A stretch of DNA of 64,000 nt, taken from positions 248,001-312,000 of the forward strand of contig NZ_AULR01000002.1 in the NCBI RefSeq assembly GCF_000422385.1, in the 5' to 3' direction. A program made the translations under genes and the position numbers. The DNA is from Microbacterium indicum DSM 19969. Lineage in GTDB: Bacteria; Actinomycetota; Actinomycetes; Actinomycetales; Microbacteriaceae. Below, piece by piece: positions 57,211-64,000 of the stretch; the first letter of the stretch is position 1, and each line of letters begins with the position of its first letter. A model generated the notes under the pieces. It was not told the origin of the DNA and ran no database searches. It saw only the letters and a program-made list of their open reading frames with translations.

Positions 57211-57232
57211 CGGGATCGGTTGTCGGATCCCG
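57211..57232. promoter_or_regulatory. Inverted repeat upstream of fabD
   Basis: CGGGATC-N8-GATCCCG in the 75-base gap between the PucR-type regulator and fabD. It could be the operator of that regulator or a short terminator for its gene. Confidence 0.4.
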
Positions 57233-57236
57233 CCAA

Positions 57237-58490
57237 TCACCGCCCCCGATCGGCGCGTCGCGCGACGCCGCGTCGCCGTGAGACCTCGTTCGTGCCGATG
57301 GATCCGAGGATCAGCGCCGTCTGGAGGATCAGCGCCTCGCGCGGCCCCGTGGCGTCCCAGCCGATGACGTCGCTGACGCGCTTCAGGCGGTAGCGGACGG
57401 TGTTGGGATGCACGAACAGGTCGCGCGCCGTCGCCTCGAGGGAGCGGCCGTTGTCGAGGTAGCTCCACAGCGTCGTGATGAGGTCGGTCGAATGTCCCTC
57501 GAGCGGGCGGTAGATGCGCTCGACGAGGGTGCGCTTCGCGAAGGCGTCGCCCGCGAGAGCCCGCTCGGGCAGGAGGTCGTCGGCCTCGACGGGGCGCGGT
57601 GCCGCGCGCCACGCCGCCGCGACGGCGAAGCCCGCGAGGGCCGCACGCGCGCTGACGCTCGCGTCGACGAGCGCGGGGACCGTCGGGCCGAGGACGAGGT
57701 GCCCGTCGCCGAAGTGGGGCTCGAGCGCCTGCGCGATCTCGCGGAAGGTCAGGGACTCGGCGGGCTCGGCGCCGCGCTGATCGTCGGCGGCGACGGCGCG
57801 GCCGATCACGAGGACGAGCCGCGATCCCTGCACGCCGATGAGGACGTCGACGCCGAGCTTGCGCGCGCGGCGCCGCACCTGGTCGACGTCGAACGCCGGG
57901 GGCGTCGTGCCGACGAGTACGCTGACCTCGCCGTGGCCGTGCCAGCCGAGGGCCGCGATGCGGCTCGGAAGCTCGTCGTCGGTCTCGCCCGTGAGGATGG
58001 TGTCGACGACGAGCGCCTCGAGCCGCGCGTCCCAGAGACCGCGCGATTCGGCGGCGCGGGCGTAGACGTCGGCGGCCGTGAAGGCGACGTCGCGCGAGTA
58101 GAGGAGGATCGCCTCGCGCAGGTGCTCGCCGCGGTCGCGGACCTTCTCCTCGGTGACCTCGACCGTGACGCGGACGAGCTGCAGGGTCTGCTGCAGGCTC
58201 ACGCTGCGCAGCAGCTCGCGGGGCGCCGCGGCGAAGATGTCGGCGGCGATGGTCGGCGGGGCCTCGGGGTGCTCGTACCAGTCGATGAACGAGCTGATGC
58301 CCGACTGGGCGACGAGCCCGACGGCCGAGCGCCGCGCGGGAGGCATCTCGGCGTACCAGGGGAGCGTCTCCTCGAGACGGTGCAGGGTCGCGGTCGCGAT
58401 GTCGCCTGAGATGCGGCGCAGCCACGCGAGGGTCGACTGCTTGTCGAGCGCCGAGCGCGCGCCGGGGGCGGGGGAGGAGTCAGGTGTCAT
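57237..58490 (-). CDS. PucR-type regulator of fatty acid synthesis (FasR-like)
   Basis: The protein has 417 residues. The C-terminal PucR helix-turn-helix (about 335-395) reads SLEATARDLFVHPNTVRYRLKR. A GGDEF-like CdaR region occupies the middle. The gene directly precedes fabD-fabH-acpP-fabF on the same strand, the arrangement of Streptomyces FasR, which activates the fab promoter. That role is inferred from position and family. The start at ATG 58490 has no strong ribosome site. It lies downstream of aceE, separated by a strong hairpin. Confidence 0.85.
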   Translation of the reverse strand: MTPDSSPAPGARSALDKQSTLAWLRRISGDIATATLHRLEETLPWYAEMPPARRSAVGLVAQSGISSFIDWYEHPEAPPTIAADIFAAAPRELLRSVSLQQTLQLVRVTVEVTEEKVRDRGEHLREAILLYSRDVAFTAADVYARAAESRGLWDARLEALVVDTILTGETDDELPSRIAALGWHGHGEVSVLVGTTPPAFDVDQVRRRARKLGVDVLIGVQGSRLVLVIGRAVAADDQRGAEPAESLTFREIAQALEPHFGDGHLVLGPTVPALVDASVSARAALAGFAVAAAWRAAPRPVEADDLLPERALAGDAFAKRTLVERIYRPLEGHSTDLITTLWSYLDNGRSLEATARDLFVHPNTVRYRLKRVSDVIGWDATGPREALILQTALILGSIGTNEVSRRRGVARRADRGR

Positions 58491-58511
58491 GTTCTCGTGG
58501 AGGTGCGCAAG

Positions 58512-58541
58512 AGGGCGGGATCCCCGTGGGGATCCCGCCCT
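58512..58541 (-). terminator. Terminator of aceE
   Basis: AGGGCGGGATCCCC and its complement form a 14-bp perfect stem with a tight loop, 10 bases after the aceE stop. Confidence 0.9.
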
Positions 58542-58551
58542 GAGCGATGGG

Positions 58552-61287
58552 TCAGGCGTCGCCGCCCGCGTTGCCGGAGGTTCCGGCGTTGACGTCGTGC
58601 AGGCGGTACTTCTCGATCGCCTGCCCGACGACCTGGCGGTCGACCTTGCCCTGATCGGCGAGCATCTGCAGCGCCTTCACGACCATCGACGGGCCGTCGA
58701 TGTGGAAGAAGCGGCGAGCCGCTGCGCGCGTGTCGCTGAAGCCGAACCCGTCGGCGCCGAGCGTGCCGTAGGGCCCGGGGACCCAGGCGCGGATCTGGTC
58801 CTGGACGGCCTCCATGTAGTCGCTCGTCGCGACGAAGGGCTGGCCCTCGGCGTGGCGGAGCTTCTCGGTCACATAAGCCGTGCGGGGCTCGTCGGCGGGG
58901 TGCAGGAAGTTGTGCTCGTCGGCGGCGAGGCCGTCGCGGCGCAGCTCGTTCCAGCTCGTGACCGACCAGACGTCGGCGACGACGCCCCAGTCGCTCTTCA
59001 GCAGCTCCTGGGCCTCGAGCGCCCACGGCACGCCGACGCCAGACGCGAGCAGCTGCACGCGGTGGCCGTCGCCCGATCCCTCGGAGACGCGGTGGATGCC
59101 CTTGACGATGCCCTCGACGTCGACGCCCTCGGGCTCGGCCGGCTGCTTCATCGGCTCGTTGTAGACCGTGAGGTAGTACATGACGTCGGGGTCGGGGTGC
59201 GATCCGCCGTACATGCGCTCGATGCCCGACTCGACGATGTGCGCGACCTCATAGCCGAACGCGGGGTCGTAGGTGACCGTCGCGGGGTTGGTCGACGACA
59301 GGATCGGCGAGTGGCCGTCCATGTGCTGCGTGCCCTCGCCCGTGAGCGTCGTGCGGCCGGCCGTGGCGCCGATGATGAAGCCCTTGGCCATCTGGTCGCC
59401 GGCGGCCCAGAACGCGTCGCCCGTGCGCTGGTACCCGAACATCGAGTAGAAGATGTAGACCGGGATCAGCGTCTGACCGTGCGTCGCGTACGAGGTGCCC
59501 GCCGCGGTGAAGGCCGCGGCCGCTCCGGCCTCGTTGATGCCGACGTGGATGATCTGGCCCGCGGGGCTCTCCTTGTAGGCGAGGAGCAGGTCGCGGTCGA
59601 CCGAGAGATAGTTCTGGCCGTTGGGGTTGTAGATCTTCGCCGACGGGAAGTACGAGTCCATGCCGAAGGTGCGGGCCTCGTCCGGGATGATCGGGACGAT
59701 CCGCTCTCCGAAGCCCTTGACGCGCATGATGTCCTTCAGCATGCGCACGAAGGCCATCGTCGTGGCGACCTCCTGGTTGCCCGACCCCTTCTTCGGCAGC
59801 GCGTAGGCCTTCGCGTCGGGCAGGGTGAGCTCGGCGCCGACGTTCGTGGTGCGGCGCTCGGGCAGGAATCCGCCCAGGGCGCGGCGGCGCTCGAGCATGT
59901 ACTGGATCGTCTCGTCCTGCTCGCCGGGGTGGTAGTACGGCGGCTGGTACGGGTTCTCCTCGAGCTGCGCGTCGGTCACCGGGATGTCCATGGTGTCGCG
60001 GAACAGCTTGAGGTCGTCGAGGGTCATCTTCTTCATCTGGTGGGTCGCGTTGCGGCCCTCGAAGTGCGGCCCGAGGCCGTATCCCTTGATCGTGTGCGCG
60101 AGGATCACGGTGGGCTGCCCCTTGTGCTCCGTCGCCGCCTTGTACGCCGCGTAGACCTTGCGGTAGTCGTGGCCGCCGCGCTGCAGAGCCCAGACCTGGT
60201 CGTCGGTGTAGTCCTTGACGAGCTCGAGGGCGCGCGGGTCGCGGCCGAAGAAGTTCTCGCGGACGAAGGCGCCGTCCTCGGTCTTGAACGTCTGGAAGTC
60301 GCCGTCGGGCGTCGTGTTCATGAGGTCGAGCAGCGCGCCCTCGGTGTCGCGAGCGAGCAGGTCGTCCCAGCCGCGGCCCCAGATGAGCTTGATGACGTTC
60401 CATCCGGCACCGCGGAAGTAGCTCTCGAGCTCCTGGATGATCTTGCCGTTGCCGCGGACCGGCCCGTCGAGGCGCTGCAGGTTGCAGTTGATCACGAAGG
60501 TCAGGTTGTCGAGGCCCTCGTTGGCCGCGACCTGGAGCTGGCCGCGCGACTCGATCTCGTCCATCTCGCCGTCGCCCAGGAAGGCCCAGACGTGCGAGTC
60601 GGCGACCGGCTTGATGCCGCGCGCCTCGAGGTACTTGTTCGACATCGCCTGATAGATCGCGTTGATCGGGCCGAGGCCCATCGACACGGTCGGGAACTGC
60701 CAGAAGTCGGGCAGCATGCGGGGGTGCGGGTACGAGGGGAGGCCGTGCGGCGCGCCCGACTTCTCCTGGCGGAACGCGTCGAGCTGCTGCTCGGTCAGGC
60801 GCCCCTCGAGGTACGCGCGGGCGTACATGCCGGGGGAGGCGTGGCCCTGGTAGAAGATCTGGTCGCCGCCCGAGGCGTCGTCCTGTCCGCGGAAGAAGTG
60901 GTTGTGGCCGACCTCGTACAGCGACGCCGCCGAGGCGTAGGTCGAGATGTGGCCGCCGACGCCGATGCCGGGGCGCTGCGCGCGGTGCACCGTGATCGCG
61001 GCGTTCCACCGGATCCAGTGGCGGTAGCGGCGCTCGAGCTCCTCGTCGCCGGGGAAGCTCGGCTCGTCCTCCGCCGAGATCGTGTTGACGTAGTCGGTGG
61101 TCGGAACCATCGGAACGTTCAGACGGCGCTCCTTCGAGCGCTTCAGCAGGCTCAGCATCACCTCGCGGCTGCGCTGCGTGCCCTTCGCGTCGATCAGCTG
61201 ATCGAGCGACTCCTGCCATTCCGCGGTCTCTGCGGGGTCGCTGTCGACGGCGCCCTGCGAGTACGGATCCTGATCGTGAACTGCCAC
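58552..61287 (-). CDS. aceE: Pyruvate dehydrogenase E1 component (homodimeric type)
   Basis: This 911-residue thiamine-diphosphate enzyme decarboxylates pyruvate for the PDH complex and so feeds acetyl-CoA to the neighbouring fatty acid genes. The ThDP motif [14 protein letters not shown] near residue 228 ends in the usual Asn-containing segment [29 protein letters not shown] near 110 and [15 protein letters not shown] near 510 are typical AceE blocks. The start is GTG 61287, with AAAGGT seven bases upstream; a longer frame upstream is not AceE-like. Confidence 0.97.
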   Translation of the reverse strand: MAVHDQDPYSQGAVDSDPAETAEWQESLDQLIDAKGTQRSREVMLSLLKRSKERRLNVPMVPTTDYVNTISAEDEPSFPGDEELERRYRHWIRWNAAITVHRAQRPGIGVGGHISTYASAASLYEVGHNHFFRGQDDASGGDQIFYQGHASPGMYARAYLEGRLTEQQLDAFRQEKSGAPHGLPSYPHPRMLPDFWQFPTVSMGLGPINAIYQAMSNKYLEARGIKPVADSHVWAFLGDGEMDEIESRGQLQVAANEGLDNLTFVINCNLQRLDGPVRGNGKIIQELESYFRGAGWNVIKLIWGRGWDDLLARDTEGALLDLMNTTPDGDFQTFKTEDGAFVRENFFGRDPRALELVKDYTDDQVWALQRGGHDYRKVYAAYKAATEHKGQPTVILAHTIKGYGLGPHFEGRNATHQMKKMTLDDLKLFRDTMDIPVTDAQLEENPYQPPYYHPGEQDETIQYMLERRRALGGFLPERRTTNVGAELTLPDAKAYALPKKGSGNQEVATTMAFVRMLKDIMRVKGFGERIVPIIPDEARTFGMDSYFPSAKIYNPNGQNYLSVDRDLLLAYKESPAGQIIHVGINEAGAAAAFTAAGTSYATHGQTLIPVYIFYSMFGYQRTGDAFWAAGDQMAKGFIIGATAGRTTLTGEGTQHMDGHSPILSSTNPATVTYDPAFGYEVAHIVESGIERMYGGSHPDPDVMYYLTVYNEPMKQPAEPEGVDVEGIVKGIHRVSEGSGDGHRVQLLASGVGVPWALEAQELLKSDWGVVADVWSVTSWNELRRDGLAADEHNFLHPADEPRTAYVTEKLRHAEGQPFVATSDYMEAVQDQIRAWVPGPYGTLGADGFGFSDTRAAARRFFHIDGPSMVVKALQMLADQGKVDRQVVGQAIEKYRLHDVNAGTSGNAGGDA

Positions 61288-61437
61288 CAGGTGACCTTTC
61301 GTCGTGCGGGCAGATCGTGCCCGGCTCGTGCGAGGGGGCGCGTGACGGAGCCTCGGGTCGTTCCTGGGCCGCGCGCGTCCGCTCCCCACCCTACCGACAC
61401 TCGGGCGGGGACACGCGCCGCGTAGACTCGGGAGAAC

Positions 61438-61510
61438 GGGCCTTTAGCTCAGCTGGCAGAGCGACTGGTTTACACCCAGTAGGTCGTCGGTTCGATCCCG
61501 GCAGGGCCCA
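61438..61510 (+). tRNA. tRNA-Val (TAC)
   Basis: This 73-base cloverleaf has acceptor GGGCCTT/AGGGCCC, anticodon stem ACTGG/CCAGT and anticodon loop TTTACAC with anticodon TAC. The T arm closes around TTCGATC. CCA is not encoded. TAGACT at 61423-61428 is its likely -10 box. Confidence 0.96.
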
Positions 61511-61511
61511 C

Positions 61512-62243
61512 GTGAAAGCCACTCCCGCCGATCAGCGCCTGCTTCTCGACCTCGCCGAGCTCGACGTGCGCACAGCGCGCGCCGATGCCGCCCGCCGCAA
61601 CCCGCCGCAGATCGCGCGCGTCCGCGAGCTCGTCGCCCAGCGCGACACGCAGGGCAGGGAGCTCCTCGCCCGCTCGAACGCGCGCGACGACGTGAAGGCC
61701 GAGCTCGCACGCGTCGAGAGCGACATCGACATCGCGCGCAAGCGCAGCGCCCGCGACGCCGACCGGCTCTCGCAGACGGCCGTGGCGCGAGACGCGCGCG
61801 CGCTCGAGCAGGAGATCGAAGCGCTCGCGGTCCGCGTCGACGGGCTCGAGACCACGCAGCTCGAGCTCATGGAGCGCCTGCAGGACGCGGAGGAGGCCGT
61901 CGCCGAGCAGCAGCAGCTCGTCGCCCGCACATCGGACGAGGGGCAGCGGCTGAGCGCCGAGGGCAAGGACGCCGTCGCCCGGGCGACCGCCGAGCTCGAC
62001 TCCGCGCAGCGCGACCGCGCGGCCGTCGCCGAGCGCGTGTCGGCGGGGCTCCTCGCCGAATACGAGCGGATCGGCGCGCGCACCACGGCGGCCGGCCTCC
62101 TCCAGCAGGCGACCTGCGGGGCGTGCCGCGTCATGCTCTCTCCGAGCGACATCGCCCGGATCCGCGAGGCCGCGTCCGACGACGTCGTCACCTGCCCCGA
62201 GTGCGGCGCGATCCTCATCCGCACCGAGGAGTCCGGGCTGTGA
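61512..62243 (+). CDS. Zinc-ribbon coiled-coil protein (C4-type, CdsZ-like)
   Basis: The protein has 243 residues. Residues 10-185 are heptad-rich and Ala/Arg/Glu-rich, forming a long coiled-coil hairpin. The C-terminal zinc ribbon has CGACRVM and CPECGAIL. Relatives are found across bacteria, and some have been linked to RNA or nucleic acid processing; a specific role is not proven. The GTG at 61512 begins two bases after the mature tRNA-Val end, so its ribosome site (AGGG) lies inside the tRNA. It is followed nine bases later by the polymerase gene, suggesting one transcript. Confidence 0.85.
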   Translation: MKATPADQRLLLDLAELDVRTARADAARRNPPQIARVRELVAQRDTQGRELLARSNARDDVKAELARVESDIDIARKRSARDADRLSQTAVARDARALEQEIEALAVRVDGLETTQLELMERLQDAEEAVAEQQQLVARTSDEGQRLSAEGKDAVARATAELDSAQRDRAAVAERVSAGLLAEYERIGARTTAAGLLQQATCGACRVMLSPSDIARIREAASDDVVTCPECGAILIRTEESGL

Positions 62244-62252
62244 CGCGGGCCG

Positions 62253-63983
62253 GTGCCGCCCGGCGCTGACGCTCCGGCGTCGCCCTGGTCCGACGTCGAG
62301 CGCATCGCGGTCGGCCGGTCGGCCGGCGGCGACATCGTCGTCATCGGGCTGGACCACGGATCTGAGGTCGCCCGCAGGCCGCTGACGGCGGCCGAGTTCC
62401 CCGCATGGGTCGCACAGCGCGAGCACGAGGCGGGTCCACGCGGCGTGCGCTGGGTGTGGCCCAGCACGGCGGCGTGGTATCCGCGCCTCCTCGACGCGGG
62501 CGTGCGCGTCACGAAGGCGCACGACCTGCGGCTGTGCCACGCGATCCTGCGCGACGCCGTACCCGCCGCGACGGCGCTCGTCGCGGCGACCGCGTGGGAT
62601 GCCCCCGACGCCGAGGAGGGGTCCTCGCCCGGCGCGCTCTTCGACCTCGATCCCGGGCCCGCCGCGCATCGCGATGACCTCGACGGCGTCCTGGCGGAGA
62701 TCGCCCGCCAGGACGACGCCGCCGCGCGCGCCGTCGACCCCGCGCGGATGCGGCTGCTGCTCGCGGCGGAGTCGGCCGGATCCCTCGTCGCCGCCGAGAT
62801 GCGCGCCGCGGGTGTGCCCTGGAGCGCCGAGCGCCACGCTCGGATCCTCGAGGAGACGCTGGGCCGCCGCCGCGGAGACGGCACGCCCGAGCGCATGGCC
62901 GAGCTCGCGGCAGAGGTCCGGGTCCGGCTCGGGGATCCGTCGCTCGCGATCGACTCGCCCGCGCGCCTCCTCGCGGCGCTGCGCCGCGCCGGGATCCGCG
63001 TGACGTCGACGAGCCGCTGGGAGCTGCGCGACGTCGACCATCCCGCGATCGCGCCCCTCCTCGCGTACAAGAAGCTCGCGCGCCTCCTGACGGCGAACGG
63101 CTGGGCGTGGCTCGATGAGTGGGTGCACGACGGCCGGTTCCGCCCCCTCTACCTCCCGGGCGGCGTCGTGACGGGGCGCTGGGCGACCTCCGGCGGCGGC
63201 GCCCTGCAGCTTCCGCGGCGTCTCCGCGAGGCCCTCCGGGCCGACGACGGGTGGAGGATCGTGAGCGCCGACGTCGCGCAGCTCGAGCCGCGCGTCCTCG
63301 CCGCGATGGCGCGCGACACGCGGATGGCCGACGCGGCGCGCGGGCGCGATCTGTACGAGGGGATCGTCGCGACCGGCGCCGTCGCGCACCGATCCGAGGC
63401 GAAGGTCGCGATGCTCGGCGCGATGTACGGCGCGACGACGGGCGATGCGGGACGCCTCGTGCCGCGGCTGCGGCGGGCGTTCCCCGCGGCCATGGCCGCC
63501 GTCGACGGCGCCGCCGCGACGGGGGAGGCCGGAGGAGTCGTCTCGACCTGGCTCGGCAGAACCTCTCCGGGCGTGGACCCGGGGTGGGCGGCCGCCGCGC
63601 GCTCCGCGGGGGCGAGCGCGGAAGCCGAACGACGCGTCCGAGCGGCGCGGCGCGACCGCGGCCGGTTCACCCGGAACTTCATCGTGCAGGGGACCGCCGC
63701 CGAGTGGGCCCTCGCCTGGCTCGCCGACCTCCGGCTCCGCCTCGCGGCGCTTCCGCCGACCGAGGGACCCGCGGCCGCGGCGTCGGGCCCCGCGTTCGCG
63801 CGCCGGGCGCACATCGCCTACTTCCTGCACGACGAGGTCATCGTCCACGCCCCCGCCGACCGGGCGGACGAGGCGGCGCAGGCGATCCGCGACGCCTCGG
63901 CTTCGGCCGGGCGGCTGCTCTTCGGATCCTTCCCGCTCGACTTCCGACTCGACCTCGCGATCCGCGACGACGCGGCGAAGTGA
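62253..63983 (+). CDS. Family A DNA polymerase (PolA-like, degenerate exonuclease part)
   Basis: The protein has 576 residues. The polymerase motifs are readable: motif A SADVAQLEPRVLAAMA near 342 (canonical DYSQIELR changed at two positions, with Asp, Gln and Glu kept), motif B HRSEAKVAMLGAMYG near 383, and motif C FLHDEVIVHAP near 527. No 5' nuclease domain is present. The N-terminal 150 residues occupy the place of a 3'-5' exonuclease, but I find no DxE metal motif. Related actinobacterial proteins are annotated as bifunctional exonuclease/polymerase. A main PolA is expected elsewhere in the genome. The start is GTG 62253. Confidence 0.88.
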   Translation: MPPGADAPASPWSDVERIAVGRSAGGDIVVIGLDHGSEVARRPLTAAEFPAWVAQREHEAGPRGVRWVWPSTAAWYPRLLDAGVRVTKAHDLRLCHAILRDAVPAATALVAATAWDAPDAEEGSSPGALFDLDPGPAAHRDDLDGVLAEIARQDDAAARAVDPARMRLLLAAESAGSLVAAEMRAAGVPWSAERHARILEETLGRRRGDGTPERMAELAAEVRVRLGDPSLAIDSPARLLAALRRAGIRVTSTSRWELRDVDHPAIAPLLAYKKLARLLTANGWAWLDEWVHDGRFRPLYLPGGVVTGRWATSGGGALQLPRRLREALRADDGWRIVSADVAQLEPRVLAAMARDTRMADAARGRDLYEGIVATGAVAHRSEAKVAMLGAMYGATTGDAGRLVPRLRRAFPAAMAAVDGAAATGEAGGVVSTWLGRTSPGVDPGWAAAARSAGASAEAERRVRAARRDRGRFTRNFIVQGTAAEWALAWLADLRLRLAALPPTEGPAAAASGPAFARRAHIAYFLHDEVIVHAPADRADEAAQAIRDASASAGRLLFGSFPLDFRLDLAIRDDAAK

Positions 63984-64000
63984 ACCGGGCTCCCAGGCCG

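Overview
The window is strongly GC-rich, almost fully coding, and built like the chromosome of a Microbacteriaceae-type actinobacterium (Microbacterium or a close relative). The evidence is the gene order leuS / comEA-comEC / holA / rpsT, then lepA-hemW-hrcA-dnaJ-rsmE-PhoH-ybeY-CorC-era, leuA, recO-uppS, dus-dgt-dnaG, and a PucR regulator with fabD-fabH-acpP-fabF beside aceE. GTG starts and TANNNT -10 boxes placed 6 to 7 bases before start codons fit the same group. This assignment is inferred from gene content only.

Layout. 1-1201 (minus): the first 248 codons of a ParM-like actin, preceded by a small ribbon-helix-helix protein, which looks like a DNA-segregation pair cut by the window edge. 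1264-2546: SRAP DNA-crosslink protein and a SipW-type signal peptidase. 2548-8200 (minus): a complete ImuA'-ImuB-DnaE2 mutasome operon, with a LexA-type box inside its promoter. 8297-9068: a broken DUF559 nuclease-like gene bracketed by two copies of a 58-bp nested palindrome. 9076-10748: App1-like phosphatase and DedA. 10847-17804: leuS, comEA-comEC, holA and rpsT. 17913-24454: a hydrolase and an oligopeptide ABC operon (oppB-oppC-oppDF-oppA). 24652-35558: translation, chaperone, ribosome-maturation and GTPase genes. 35599-37466: leuA with a leader peptide containing four consecutive Leu codons and two competing hairpins. 37555-39885: a two-component system with a membrane protein. 39987-46408: recO-uppS, glutathione peroxidase, dus-dgt-dnaG. 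46440-53504: a degenerate ABC ATPase, tRNA-Asn, RNase H, a sulfotransferase-like protein, a lipoprotein, def, a DMT transporter, tRNA-Met, DUF3145 and a PLP C-S lyase. 53554-61287 (minus): the FAS-II cluster, its PucR-type regulator and aceE. 61438-63983: tRNA-Val, a zinc-ribbon coiled-coil protein and a family A DNA polymerase.

How the parts work together. DNA repair and replication are prominent: ImuA'/ImuB/DnaE2, SRAP, RecO, DnaG, HolA, the PolA-like enzyme, RNase H and dGTPase. Two different damage-response promoter types are visible: a LexA box at imuA' and a PafBC-type (RecA-NDp) motif at holA. Acetyl-CoA production (aceE) sits next to fatty acid synthesis and its likely regulator. Heat-shock control is visible as a CIRCE operator at hrcA-dnaJ.

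The strongest leads for something little described are the actin/RHH pair at the left edge, the two identical-architecture 58-bp palindromic elements bracketing a nuclease-like pseudogene, the leuA attenuator, and the PafBC-type promoter of holA. No CRISPR array, insertion sequence, prophage or rRNA gene was seen. No stretch above 300 bases lacks a feature.
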